NCBI GenBank assembly: GCA_023101885.1
Contig: JALPQD010000006.1
Location: forward strand, 15,485,585-15,549,584
From: Typhlomys cinereus
Lineage: Eukaryota; Chordata; Mammalia; Rodentia; Platacanthomyidae
Direction of reading: 5' to 3'
DNA length: 64,000 nucleotides
Positions within the stretch are counted from its first letter, which is position 1. Each line of letters opens with the position of its first letter. Under the pieces are notes generated by a model. The model did no database searches, was not told the DNA's origin, and saw only the letters and a program-made list of their open reading frames with translations. This document shows positions 21,991 through 33,260 of this stretch, piece by piece. The position numbers and the translations under genes are program-made.

Positions 21991-23210
21991 TTTAGAATGC
22001 TTGAAATGTTTGGAAATGGATTGTTGATGTTACATTAAAATACACAACATGCTTAAAATATCACATGGCACATTTAGTGTGATGTCTCTAGTGCTTAGTT
22101 CAATGGGCCGCAGGAAGCTGCAATGAATGCAGCATGTTAATGAGGCATTTCCATCAACCCCCACACAGACATCTCTGGGGCATCCCCGTAGAAAAATTGT
22201 GCTTCTAGTTTTCATTGAATAAACCTGGACATTTAGCATATATCATGAGAACAAAGTCACAGTGCTTAAAAATGCGTACAATTAGACTTTGTGGCAAGAC
22301 TGTAGGGACATTAGGAATTCAGTATGATGAGAGAATAGGAAGCATACTGAAAGGAGGAAAAAAAAGGAATGAAGAAAAGCAAAGTAGAAAGAAAGGGATG
22401 GAAGGAAAGAGAAAGAAAGCAGGGAGGGAGGGAAGAAGGGAGAGATGAAGTACAGGGGTCCATATTCTCAAGGCTCTAGCCTTCCTCATGTGTGTCTGGG
22501 CTTCTTTATAATAGTAAAGAAGATTCACTGAAATGCTAAGAGTATAGAGTACTGAAATGCTAAGAGTAATTACATATGTTATTAACAATGTGGGATGATG
22601 TCACTGGTGTGACAATAGTAGAGTTGGAACAGTTGTGGAAAAAATAAAGAGAGGGAGATGAAGGGATTTGAAAAATGAACAAGCAGAGGTGGTGCAAGAC
22701 TCAAGATGAAGCCTTGAGGTGTGAGGAAATGGAGAGGCAGCAATGAAGTGAGCAAGTATTTGGAAGTCCAAATAAACCTGTCTGCTTATATTAAGGAGGA
22801 GAGATGGGCAGAGTGAAGAGTCAACTCATTCCTTTGTTCTAAAAAGCAGCACTACTCTCAGACAGAAATGCTAGACAGGCAAGTTTATAGGAAGGTGACA
22901 AGCATATTGATTGGAAAAGTGACTAGGATCTTGATTCCATCCTGTGTCTACACATTCTGCAGCATGGCTGCTATTTCTCTACCCCTTTTACCTGTGCTGC
23001 CATTGTGATTTCCTTGACCAGCAAACTACAGCAGAAATGATAAGCCAAGTTTTCCTGCTGCACCTATCCCTTCTTCCCTTCTCACCTCCCGAGTCTGTCA
23101 GAAAATCTGTCAGTGTAGCATGTACAAGATTAGATCCCCCAACCTGCTGCAGTCATAAAAGATTTGCATTAGAGGAAGAATCCAATCATTTCCACCATCT
23201 CAGACTCATT
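21991..23210. other. Unassigned intergenic sequence with a GA-rich tract
   Basis: No gene is recognised. A purine-rich stretch at about 22335-22447 (AGGAAA/GGGA-type) gives low-complexity ORFs on both strands. The ORF at 22944-23258 (104 aa) overlaps the start of an LTR-like repeat and has no domain. Confidence 0.5.
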
Positions 23211-23705
23211 TTAATTCCTTTGCTGCTAGAACAAATTAATACAAACTCAGTAACTTAAAACAATAGAAATTTATTTTCTTCCAAATATGCAAGTGAGAAA
23301 TATTCACCAACCTAAAGTGAATCTTCAGTACATCAACTTCTTTCTGTATACTATGAAGTGGGGGAATCAGGTTCCTTATCTTTCTCAGTTTTTAACTTTT
23401 TCTCTGTTTTTTAACTTATAGCCTTTGCTCCATCACTACCATTTATTGCTCCTGTTTCTTGTGTTCTCATACAACCTTCTTTCTCCTGCAGAAGTATCTC
23501 CTTTGGCCTTTTTCTTCCTTGGCCAATTGTGTAACACTATTGGAGGCACCTGGATGATATAGAATAATTTCTGCAACTGTAAACATGTAATTTAACAATA
23601 TGTATACAAATTCCCTTTTGATAAATACACATAGGGTGTAAGGAACACAAAAAAAGGAATTTCGAAGATATGGGGTGATCATTATTCTGTTTACCACACT
23701 AGCAA
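23211..23705 (-). mobile_element. MLT1-like MaLR LTR, minus strand
   Basis: The plus strand starts 'gctgctagaacaaattaata' followed by 'caaactcagtaacttaaaac'. It ends 'attattctgtttaccaca'. Both are inverted ends of the common mammalian MLT1-type LTR, with TG...CA termini in the LTR's own orientation and an AATAAA-like site. It is a solo, heavily diverged endogenous retroviral LTR with no internal coding region. Confidence 0.7.
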
Positions 23706-25829
23706 AGGTTTTTCTTGACTAATCAGCTTCCAGCTAGATGACTTCAACAATATGAGTGAGAGTGACTGAGCCCAGGTTGTGCCCAATGGACCACAGGATA
23801 AATTATTATGCTAAAAATTGACTTGTTACAAACTACTTAGTTCTAAAGTGGTTTCTTATCCAGCAACAGGTACTGTAGGTAAAACGTTTGATGTTCAAAA
23901 CTTATGGGAGAACACTGTGGGGTCATCTATATGTCCAGAGTGCCAAAAAATGGTGAATTTTGACTTGAGCTAAATCAAGGGTCAGCCAATGAAACTTAAA
24001 AGAAATAAACAAAATGACAGAATTGATTCCTGAAATGTAAGTTCCTTCGATTGGAAACACTGTAGGGGAAGTCTGACACTTTTCTTTCAACAATTACATC
24101 TTATCTCTAATTAAAGGTAAGTTATATACCTTTAAAATAATGCATTCCTTTAAGATGTAGATTCCAGATTCTTTCAACTCAGGGCACATTGAAGAGCTGT
24201 TGTAAGGAAATAGACACAGCACACAGAAAACTTAGAGATAGACAGAAGAAGCATCCTGAGTGTGATCTGATATTCCTCTCTCCTCACAGGCATTGTAACA
24301 GTCAAGTGTTTGCTCTCTCACAGAGGCCCTTGGCTGCTTCAACTGTGAAAGCCTCAAAGAAAAATATACATATTTTGTTTGACTTTCTAAAACCAATAAG
24401 CAGCCAAGTGCTTCATCTTTCCTTAGGTAATGCATTTGTGCTCTGTTAATTCTGAAAGGGATAGAACAGCTGAGTTTTCTATTCTCACCTCTTCTGTAAA
24501 CAAGCTCTGTGACTTTAAGTTTTCCTCTCTAATTGAGGTAGGTTGGATATATGACTAGTGATGACCTGACAGCTCTCTTAGTTGCCATTGAAACTGAAAA
24601 GTACCATTTGTCAGACTTATCTTCACCAGCTAAGCCTAACTCATGCACGCCAGTTCATTGATGACTAATAATAATAAACCAGGAAAAATGAAATGTACCC
24701 TGCACATTTGTGGATGTTGTTCCAAGTAGTCTTCGACATATGCTAGCTGTGGAGGATTACTTTGAGGTTTGTACTTACCATTGAGCAATTAATAAAAATA
24801 CAGGAGAGGCAACATAAATGTATTTCTTCTTCAAATTATCAAATTTTATATCAAAGGGAGAAAAGGTTAAAATACTATATTGCACCTCTCAAAGACAAAG
24901 AAATATGAGAGAGTTAATAACTAGTTAAGGAACATAAATGGTAAAGGAAGTTGATCTCCTAAGGAAAGGTGAATCCAGTTCAATCCAGAGAAAACCACAT
25001 GGTTGTCCTCTGAAGAGTCGTCTTCTGATCTCTATAGTAGCGTGCTGACACACAAAACTACTCTTGTTCATACTATGCTCTCTTGCATAAATAAAGAAAA
25101 ATGTCTCTTAAAGGTACACTAAAAAAGCTTGGAATCTGGAATCAAATATAAAATGGCTTTGGAGATGAAGGAAGAACTTTTAGGACAAAATCCATGAAAT
25201 GAAATGCTTCCTACCACAGAACTCAGGAAGGCTGCTGGAATTTATGGGTAACCATTCTTCTAACATTTAATGGGGATTAAAGTGCAAGAATGGAATGTGG
25301 TTAGTGTCTGGATATGCTCCTATCTGGTATGACAATTTTGCTATCTTATTCAATCTTTGACACACACATAAAAACTATAGCAGAAAAAGACAGGGCCCTT
25401 GGTCTCTGGCAAGTTTAAAAAGAAAGATTCTTTGAGAATATCGGTTATCAATCAAGTACAATTTTTCCATTAATAGGACCTTTGTCAATATGCTAGGAGG
25501 TATTTTGTTTGTCTCACTTTGTGGTTGGTTGGTAAAGGTATCTAGTATGGACAGTGAGGTATCTAATATGGACAGAAAATTCTGGAAGCAAATGCCAACT
25601 GGAATTAAGTAGCTATATACTGAAAGGATAGATCTGATTTTTTTTGTTTCATAAATTTGCATGATATCAAACTGCCTTCTCAATATTTGCCTTTATACAT
25701 ACAGATTTCATAGCTTCAGTCTTCATCAGAGAAGTTCCTTTTAGTATTAGATAGCAGTTAATACAGAGACTCCCAAGTGGTCAAAATAAAGAGTATGCTT
25801 GTGAATGCCTCAGTCATAAATGAGACACC
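23706..25829. other. Unassigned intergenic sequence
   Basis: About 2.1 kb without a recognised gene or named repeat. Small ORFs (24189-24449 plus, 25375-25683 minus) lack support. A near 20-bp duplication, 'gtatctagtatggacag' / 'gtatctaatatggacag', lies at about 25538-25576. Confidence 0.5.
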
Positions 25830-26345
25830 TGTATAAGTAGACTGCATTGTGGAACAGTGGACGAGAAAAAATATAAAAGCCAGAGGCTATGGATGACTAT
25901 GGGGGAAACTGTGTCGTCTGGTTGTGATATGTCTGTTGTTCTTATGAAGTCAGTGCAGCTGTGGTTTCCTCTAAACATGTACCAGATCCTCAATATCCCA
26001 TGATGGAAACATAAAGAACTCACTAGGCCATACCTTTCCCTGAGAGTTTATTGACAACTAATTCTGGCTGAGGGAAAGAGTGTCACTTTCTTCAGTGGCA
26101 TAGGCATTGGTAATTTGTCCAGGCTCCAATAAATAGCTGTCTTATCACATCCATGCATTCAGGCAAACCTTATTAAATTCAGTGGGTCACACGTTACATA
26201 TACACAAAGACATGGAAGTCCAAAGGAGAATAGTTGGGAAGAAGATTTTCAGTGCGAGAAGAGGGTATGAGAAAGAGTAATAGGTGGTGAAGATTATTAA
26301 AATTTATTTTGTGTATGTATGAAATTGTTAAAGAATGATAAATAA
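25830..26345 (+). mobile_element. Lx-like L1 3' UTR
   Basis: Strong similarity of text and order to rodent Lx L1 3' UTRs: 'ggatgactatgggggaaact', 'tcttatgaagtcagtgcagc', 'gagtgtcactttcttcagtg', 'tttgtccaggctccaataaa', 'ttaaattcagtgggtc', and the terminal 'gtatgtatgaaattgtta'. It is an old, 5'-truncated, non-coding copy. Confidence 0.8.
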
Positions 26346-26572
26346 GCAAAAACCCATGATCTCCTTACTCTATCTCTGAGAAACCTGAAGTTCTGTTTCA
26401 TAGCTCCAGGTATTCAGAGGTCTCCTTCCTGAGAGAAATCACTTGCTAAGAGCAAATAATAAATGATCTGTAGGTACCAAGCGCAAAAAGGAAGTGGCAT
26501 CTCTCTTCAGTTAACCAGTCTACAGTAAATCACTCCAATACAAGTGTCTCCCATAAGAATGAGGAAATATGT

Positions 26573-26655
26573 GGGCTAGGAATATTAAGTAGTGGACTAG
26601 GTCCTTGTATGAACAAGGGCCTGGGTTAAATACAGCACTAAAACAGAATCAAAAT
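26573..26655 (+). mobile_element. ID SINE, diverged
   Basis: 'gggctaggaatattaagtag' (head and A box), 'tggactaggtccttgtatga', then 'gggcctgggttaaatacagc' (B box) and an A-rich tail. It lies directly upstream of a CA-tailed SINE. Confidence 0.75.
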
Positions 26656-26657
26656 AA

Positions 26658-26889
26658 TAGGCAGGAGAGATGTTGCAGGGCTTAAAATTTTTGCCTTGCA
26701 AACAAAAGAACCTCAGTTCACATCCCCAGATCCCATGTTAACACACAAGAGGAAATGACTTCTACCTACACTTTTGGCCCTGGAAGGCAGAGTCTAGGAA
26801 ACCCCAGAGAAAAGAAATAAGGAAGTTACAGAAATTTGGTATGATAGGATTTCCTTATTCACCATTGGGACTCTACAGGCACACACACA

Positions 26890-26938
<49 letters not shown>

Positions 26939-26998
26939 AAGTGCACTCTTCTATACATGTGTACATACCTACATATCCACGCATGCAAAAAAAAAAAA
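26658..26998 (+). mobile_element. CA-tailed tRNA-derived SINE with long (CA)n tail
   Basis: The head 'ggcaggagagatgttgcagg', the B-box-like 'cctcagttcacatccccaga', the body 'ggaaggcagagtctaggaaa' and 'ggactctacaggcacaca' lead into a CA run at 26880-26938 and an A-rich end at 26987-27000. ORFs at 26794-27065 are CA shadows. Confidence 0.85.
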
Positions 26999-27740
26999 AG
27001 AAAGTAAAATCACAAAAAACCCACATCAGAATTGTGGGTTGTCATGGCTTGCTCTTAAATATTAAAATCATATAAAGACTTATGACATAAACAGACACAG
27101 ATCAAAATAAATAAATGTTGCCATAAACACCTGTAGGGAACACAAAGAAGGAGGTTTTCCAGAAATAACAACTGAAGAGCAGCAAGATTCTTTGATATTT
27201 GCACAAATATTCACCAGAACCTTCTCTTCTGAATTGGCAGTTGCTATGAATAATTTCCTATTTCTAGCATGAGTTTTATTTATCATGTATGTTCTGAAAT
27301 GTCATGTCCTTATGAGAAGAATTCGATATATAATAACTTATATAAGTATAAATAAGTACCTAAATATATATAAAATGGGCCAAAATACACAGAAGAAAAT
27401 TCAGTACAAAGTATAGTAAAAATAGTTTGTCAGCATGCATTCATAGAAAAGCTAAAGTGAAGTTTTTCTGGTACTTCAAAATCTCTTTATTTTATTAGTA
27501 AATATGCTAAAAATGGATGGAAGGGCACTGGTATCAATCATCATTGTTTGTGAAATACAAGGAATGTTTCATACATCTTTTCTTATGATATTAAAAAGGA
27601 TAATCTTATGAGATATTCCCGGGTTTCACTGGCGTAGCTCCAAGGCACAATAACTTTCCTAAGGTGTTCAAAATGTGGTTTACGTTATGTTGATTTCATT
27701 CTTAAGCAACTTTCATTATGGCATTGAGATATCCCTGCAC
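26999..27740. other. Unassigned AT-rich intergenic sequence
   Basis: No recognisable gene or repeat. Confidence 0.5.
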
Positions 27741-28044
27741 AAGCTACTTCCTTCAGGAGCTGGGAAAAGGGTTCAATGATGAAATGTTGTGCAAGCAAAA
27801 GGACCAGAATTCCAGTCCCCAGATCCCTCCTATGTAAAAATGCCTGGTGGGTGTGGCATTTCTACTATGATTCCAGCCTCAGAAAAGCTGGGATTAGGAA
27901 AATCAAACTGGCTAGGGAGACTAGATCTATTATGGAATTTAGAGTTTAATTAGACATCCTATCTCAACATAATAGGGTGGAAAGAGAGATCAAGGATGAT
28001 TCCTGGCATCCACTTTGGCCTCCATAGTCACATAACATGTCCAT
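27741..28044 (+). mobile_element. B4-like tRNA-derived SINE
   Basis: The head 'gagctgggaaaagggttcaa' and the B-box-like 'ccagaattccagtccccaga' begin the element. A B1-like middle follows ('gatctattatggaatttag', 'gacatcctatctcaaca'), then 'gcatccactttggcctcca'. It is old and diverged. Its right edge meets the three-copy segment described next. Confidence 0.6.
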
Positions 28045-28314
28045 GGATAGAAATAAAGAGAAGGAAACCATGGTAATGCAACTGTCTCAAAAAGATAAGC
28101 AAAGTCATCACACAAATGGACTTCCCCAAACACACACACTCACACACACACACACACACGCACACACACACACATACAATTCATCCTGTCCCTCACCTGA
28201 TTCAGTGGTTTGCACATATTCATATGGAAAGGCTTCTGTCATGTTTGGATAAGAGGTTAAGGAATCAATTTGACAGGCAGAGAACCAAAAGTATCATGGA
28301 GGAAGGAGGACAAG
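28045..28314 (+). repeat. Three-copy dispersed segment, copy A
   Basis: The segment 'ggatagaaataaagag'...'gaggaaggaggacaag' carries an internal CA tract (28128-28177). Its whole length recurs at 31066-31338, and its last 118 bp (28197-28314) recur inverted at 28857-28974. It does not match any repeat family that I recognise. It is either an undescribed local repeat or a low-copy segmental duplication. Confidence 0.9.
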
Positions 28315-28830
28315 GTATCTGTATGCACACGCACGCACACTACACACACACACACACATGCAATGTGCCAACACACATATGGATACACATGCATACATTC
28401 ATATACCACTCCTACACATACATGAAAATGAAAACAAAAAAATGTTTTCCTTTGTTTAAGCTAGAGTTGGATATGGTTCTTACAATATTCTCACAAAGGA
28501 GTTAACATTCATCTGCAACTCCATTTGTCTAATTCTTTTATAAGATGAAGGCCATCTCCTACTCACCTTAGACTTTCTCAAGAGCCAATCATTGGTAAGA
28601 AGACTGTGTATGAAAGACTGATTTTATTAATAATGAACCTGAGCTTTGTACTTCAATAATGCTTTTCATCTAGTTGTTCTGAAGTGCTTTGCAATTTAAA
28701 TGAATTAAGCCCCATAACACCCTTTGAGCTGCATAATACTTGTTTCTGAAACAGAAAATCTAAAGTAGACTGATTCAGAGTTAAAGTTCAAAAGTAAATG
28801 TAATTCCCTCTCTAAACTGTATCCCTCCCA

Positions 28831-28974
28831 ACTCCCCACACTACCTTTCTTGTTTTCTTGTCCTCCTTCCTCCATGATACTTTTGATTCTCTGCCTGTCA
28901 AATTGATTCCTTAACCTCTTATCCAAACATGACAGAATCCTTTCCATATGAATATGTGCAAACCACTGAATCAG
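28831..28974 (-). repeat. Three-copy dispersed segment, copy B (inverted)
   Basis: The reverse complement of 28857-28974 matches 28197-28314 over 118 bp with two differences that I can count. Beyond that, 28831-28856 matches sequence adjoining copy C (31313-31338, 'aagatagtgtgggga'). Copies A and B form an inverted repeat with a spacer of about 540 bp. Confidence 0.9.
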
Positions 28975-28984
28975 ATTAGAGGTG

Positions 28985-28990
28985 GAATTA

Positions 28991-29041
<51 letters not shown>

Positions 29042-29278
29042 TAGAGGGCACTATGTGTCCCTGTGGAGGACCAAGGGTGACTTTAGAAATCATTCTGGAT
29101 TGCTGTTGCTTCCTTTTTGCTTCACTCTGGGATTTCCCAAGCTATGTCCACAAGGGTCAGAAGTGCAGCCAGACTCATCTTCTGCCAGGCATTTTTTACC
29201 TTGTACCTGGTATTCAAACTCAGAATCTTCTGCTTACAAGGCAGAGCCTTTAACTCCTGAGCCAGATCTCCAGTTCCT
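28985..29278 (-). mobile_element. CA-tailed tRNA-derived SINE, minus strand
   Basis: A GT run at 28993-29039 is the inverted CA tail. 'ctctgggatttcccaagcta', 'ccaggcattttttaccttgt', 'aaactcagaatcttctgctt' and 'cctttaactcctgagccaga' are the body and head in reverse. The ORFs at 28948-29321 fall entirely in this element. Confidence 0.88.
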
Positions 29279-29425
29279 TCTTTTAATATTTTGTTTATTT
29301 ATGAAAGAGAGAGAGAGATAATGAGATATTCCCACACATGTACCATGTGGGCTTCGGGGATGGAACTTGGTTTTCCAGGTTTGCAAGCAGGCGTCTTATC
29401 TGCTGAGTTATCTCACCATTCTTAT
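29279..29425 (-). mobile_element. GA-rich-tailed tRNA-derived SINE, minus strand
   Basis: In plus-strand order: 'ttgtttatttatgaaagaga', a short GA run, 'cacatgtaccatgtgggctt', 'ggatggaacttggttttcc', 'tgcaagcaggcgtcttatct' and 'gctgagttatctcacc'. This differs from the CA-tailed family. It resembles, from memory, the GA-tailed tRNA-derived SINE of jerboas. It abuts the preceding SINE directly. Confidence 0.65.
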
Positions 29426-30030
29426 ATAAGTCTTGTACAGTTAAAAAGCCACAGTGAATTCTTGTGTGCAAAAACCCTGATTTGGTAGAATTCTTCCTTC
29501 ATTTTCTGGCTATTACATTTTTTCTTCCAGCTCTTGTAGATATTTCCTCTTGCTAATATTTTAATAATTTATTTCCTTAGAAATGTTCATTGAATTCTAT
29601 ACATAGGATACAAGTAAAAATTCTATACATAGATATAGTAAATAAGCCATTTCCTGACGTCAAGACACTTGTGTGCAAGAGTGTATAAATGGGTACATTT
29701 ATATCCCGAACATTGAAATACAGGAAGCCATGACAAGGCTCTGAGCAAAGTATGCAAGCAAAAGCCTACACCTCAGGATGGCAGGGTGTGTTTGAGTCAT
29801 TTGTGTTTTCTCAGTAGGAAAGATAGGGAATCAACTACTGCAGAAACTGGCAGAATTTCCTATAAAGAGCTAGATAATAATTATTTTTAGTTTGTCATTT
29901 AGTTACTCAGCTACAGTTATTAACCCTGTCATCATAGTGAGTTGGCATTTGTAAAACTTCCATATATGAATTTGCATAGCTCTACTTACAAAGCATAAAT
30001 CTCTGTGAGTGAAGGTCCTCCAATACAACA
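29426..30030. other. Unassigned intergenic sequence
   Basis: No recognisable gene or repeat. Confidence 0.5.
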
Positions 30031-30039
30031 GAAAAACTT

Positions 30040-30145
30040 TTTATGTGCACGTGTGGATGTGTGACTGTGTGACTGAGTACACACATGAATCGTGTGTGTG
30101 CACATGTGAATGTGTGTGTGTGCATGTGTGTGTGCACATATGTGT
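30040..30145. repeat. Imperfect GT-rich low-complexity tract
   Basis: Interrupted TG repeats ('gtgtgactgtgtgactgag', 'gtgtgtgtgcacatgtgaat'). No clear SINE head was seen beside it. The minus-strand ORF at 29982-30245 is a shadow. Confidence 0.85.
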
Positions 30146-30526
30146 AGAGGTTTATTTTAAGGATAAGGAGGGTTAGTGAGATTAGCAGGTTTAATATCTG
30201 AGGATGGGCTACCAGGCAAGAACCCTGGAGAGGAGCTGATCCCACAATTTACAGTTGTGTGCTGCACAACTTCACTGTTTCTCAAAGGAGTTCAGCCTTA
30301 TATTCTATTTTTAGTAATATCAAAAATATTATTTTATGGAAGGTCATATGTTCATTTGAACTCCATTGGGTTAGATGTCAATATCATTCACATTAACCTC
30401 TCTCTATCCTTGAATTGGACAGAAAATCTCTCTGTATATTCAGAAGTAGGTGGAATTCCTTTTTCAAAAAGCAATGGAATTTTGATACAAACTTACTACT
30501 AATTAGTCACTGAACACCACTCTAAG

Positions 30527-30905
30527 GGACTGTTTTAGTTGTTTTTCCTGTTGCGCTGTCAAAGCATTCTGATGAAACTCACTGAAAGCAGAAAAGGTTT
30601 ATTTTAGCTCCTGGTACAATGAATGATATAGTTCTTTGTGTCTAGGAGGTCATGGGGCAACAGGAGCATCCACAGGAAACAGACAACAATAATCTCTTGG
30701 CTTGGTTCACTTTCTCTCTTTTACACATTCTAGGATTCCACACAGGGAATAGTGTTACCCACAGTGGATGGGGTTTTCCACCCCAATTAACCTCATCAAG
30801 ATTACCCTCCCCCAGACATATCTACAGAACATCCCTCCATATGATCCTAGTTCTGATCAAATTGACAATCAAGATTAGTCATCATACATGTCCTAAAGCC
30901 TAAGG
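30527..30905 (-). mobile_element. LTR-like MaLR-type repeat, minus strand
   Basis: In its own orientation it carries 'actaatcttgattgtcaatt', 'ttaattggggtggaaaaccc', 'aaaataaaccttttctgctt' (AATAAA signal) and ends 'caactaaaaca'. It shares order and text with the plus-strand copy at 40061-40629. TG...CA-type ends and an internal AATAAA fit a solo MaLR LTR. No internal viral genes are present. The 83-aa ORF at 30652-30903 is a shadow. Confidence 0.65.
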
Positions 30906-31065
30906 ACCACAACAGAGTGTTAGAGGGATATGAGATGGGGGGAGGGCGAGTTTGGCATCTCTAAGAATGTCTTCCACTCATTATTGAGAATGAAAGCTTC
31001 ATATACAAAAAGGAGTTAGCAAAGCCAGGACCCAGGATGTCCTACCTAAGGGTGCCGTGGGCAGA

Positions 31066-31338
31066 GGATGGAGATAAAGACAAGGAAATCATGGTAATGT
31101 AACTGTCCCGAAAAGATAAGCAAAGTCATCACACAAATGGACTTCCCCAAACACACACACACATACATACACACACACACAATTAATCCCGCCCCTAACC
31201 TGATTCAGTGTTTGTACATATTCATATAAAAAGGCTTCTGTCATGTTTGGATAAGAGGTTAAGAAAGCAACTTGACAGGCAGAGAACCAAAAGTATCATG
31301 GAGGAAGGAGGAGAATAAAACAAGAAAGATAGTGTGGG
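31066..31338 (+). repeat. Three-copy dispersed segment, copy C
   Basis: It matches copy A from 'ggatggagataaagac' through 'gaggaaggagga', with more differences than A has from B. It then extends into sequence shared with the far side of copy B. It includes a CA/CATA tract at about 31151-31180. It is followed immediately by a long purine tract. Confidence 0.9.
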
Positions 31339-31607
31339 GAGAAGAGGAGGAGGAGGAGGAGGAGGAGGAGGAGGAGGAGGAGGAGGAGGAAGGGAGGGAG
31401 GAAGGGGAGGGGGAAGAGAGTAGGGGGAGCGGGAGTCGTATGCTTCTCCTTCCGTTCTTTTTCTTCTTCCTCCTTTCCTTTCTTCCCTCCTTTCGTTTTC
31501 TTCTTCTCCCTCTCCTCCTCCTCCTCGAAGAAAAGAAGAAGAAGAAGAAGAAGAAGAAGAAGAAGAAGAAGAAGAAGAAGAAGAAGAAGAAGAAAAGGAG
31601 GAGGAGA
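31335..31607. repeat. Purine / pyrimidine / purine low-complexity block
   Basis: (GGA)n and other purines at 31335-31420, almost pure pyrimidine (CTT/CTC-rich) at 31441-31526, then (AAG)n at 31527-31597 with GGA after it. The pyrimidine part can pair with either neighbour, and mirror symmetry allows triplex formation. The 128-aa and 118-aa ORFs (31259-31645) are artefacts of this tract. Confidence 0.97.
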
Positions 31608-31634
31608 TCTATTAATGCTTCGTCATAAAAGGGG

Positions 31635-31975
31635 GAACACATCAAAAGGTATCATACTTTCCTGAGGAACTACAGGCAGTGAATGCTTGTTGAGGAAAGG
31701 GAAGCCACTTTCTCCAGCGGTAAGCCAACCGATCTATCATTTACACATTTCTAAGTATCCAGGATCATGCTAATGTGAGTGACCTGTACTAAACTCATTG
31801 AGACACACTTGCAACAGAAGCCATAAAGGTAGGAAGGAAACTAATTGGGTAAGGCAAGTATTCATGAGAGAAAAGGGGGGGTTTGATAAGAAAGGGGTAA
31901 AAATGACTTAAATGCACTGTACATATGTATGGAATTGTCAAAAAATTATAAAGTTGAAGAAGAATGTGAGCAGCA
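31635..31975 (+). mobile_element. Lx-like L1 3' UTR
   Basis: 'ccactttctccagcggtaag', 'ccaggatcatgctaatgtga', 'gtgacctgtactaaactcat' and the terminal 'gtatggaattgtcaaaaaat' match the layout of the Lx-like copy at 25830-26345, although in a related subfamily. It is an old, non-coding copy. Confidence 0.7.
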
Positions 31976-32014
31976 AGTAGTTTATTCATTGATTGAGTTC
32001 CTATGGTGGGCATA

Positions 32015-32190
32015 TGCCTGTGTCAGACTACTTACATACAGGATCTCGCTGCCCACAGAAAACAGTGCAGCACTTACCCCATTTTCACATGTAGAAACTG
32101 AGGCTGATGGGGGCATTTGGCTTGTCAGAAGAGTGTGCAACTGATGTTTGAACTCAGACAATCTGACTCCTAAATCTATGCTGATCTGAG
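32015..32190 (-). mobile_element. MIR SINE, minus strand
   Basis: 'taccccattttcacatgtag', 'aaactgaggctgatgggg', 'gatgtttgaactcagacaat' and 'ctgactcctaaatctatgct' are the classic inverted MIR core and head. Confidence 0.85.
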
Positions 32191-33044
32191 ATTCTCGTTC
32201 CCCAGATGCAACTGAGTTCACCTTAGACTGCATCATCGGTTTCCAAGCCTAGTACTTCAGCAGCATCAGCAAAAATTATTATGAAGATTTAGGGTGTCTG
32301 ATTTGTTCCATTACTATTTTACTGAATGGCCTACCCAATTAGCTTTCATTCTTACCAAAAAAATATAGTAAAAATGATTTTAAAGGAAAAAATAAAAGAA
32401 AAATCTGCTTTGAAGCTGTTGCTAGGATTCCCTTTTTATTATGCAGTGTGATCTGTGCCCTGTGTTCTGAGCACTGCCTGTGTCTCTCAGGCATAGGCAA
32501 TGATCACAGGCACCTCATGAATGGAAAAGACCTAGCGCAGTAAAAATTATCACAAGCCTCATTTCTTCTCTTTCTGCTTTAGGACACCACAGTACTACAA
32601 ACAGAGCACAGGAAGAATTATTTACTTTTATGGTTCAGGTAGTTCTTATTTGTATTCGTTTGATTTGTGCACATCAGAAAAATCTTGTGATCATCTGAGT
32701 GATCATACACAGAGAAAAGCCTTTTCCGGTCCATGTGAGGCTGCTTATGGTTCTGACATTTCTGAGCATGCTCTTAAGTTACACAAAAATATTGAACCAT
32801 ATGAAATCACTTGCACTGGTGCAGGGAAGGATGACAAGCAAGGCATTTTCTTCAGTGTGGTCATCCTCTGCCCCTGTTACTGTCAAGGGGAACATGTGAA
32901 AGAAGATGCAATGGGTAGATGAGTGGAGAAGGCATGTAGTCTCCTTAAAGTTGCTGCAATCTTATCTCTAGTACCAATCTACTCCTGTCTTTAGTTTTCT
33001 TTAAAAGCCAGTAATAGCATCAGGGTGACATCTAAGACCTGAAT
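32191..33044. other. Unassigned sequence with a possible zinc-finger-like relic
   Basis: An open frame at 32650-32922 (90 aa) holds segments reminiscent of degenerate C2H2 fingers and linkers: 'CTSEKSC', 'SDHTQRKAFSGPCEAAY' and 'LKLHKNIEPYEITC'. Cys/His spacing is not canonical, no start context is evident, and no neighbouring exon is seen. At most it is a decayed retrocopy fragment. It may be chance. Confidence 0.25.
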
Positions 33045-33260
33045 CAGATACAGTAATAGTAACTGCCCTATGTCGAGCACTCCAGGATAGTCTCTTAACA
33101 AACATTATCTTATTCCAAGAGTAAGAGGGTGTCTAGCTCAACTTCAATCTAGCATCCATTATACAAATAAGTAAATGAGGATTGATACTGGAATCATTTT
33201 CTTTAAGACTATGCAGTAAACAAGTAGAATAACTGGATGTGAATCAATCCTATCTGTTTT
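33045..33260 (-). mobile_element. MIR SINE, minus strand, diverged
   Basis: 'atgtcgagcactccaggata', 'aacaaacattatcttattcc', 'tccattatacaaataagtaa' and 'atgtgaatcaatcctatctg' follow the inverted MIR order: the 'gagcac...' core, the 'cattttacaga' region, then the tRNA-related head. Confidence 0.75.

Noticed and set aside
31259..31645. 128-aa and 118-aa ORFs on opposite strands
   Set aside because: Both translate the GGA/AAG/CTT low-complexity tract (poly-Glu, poly-Lys, poly-Phe, poly-Ser).
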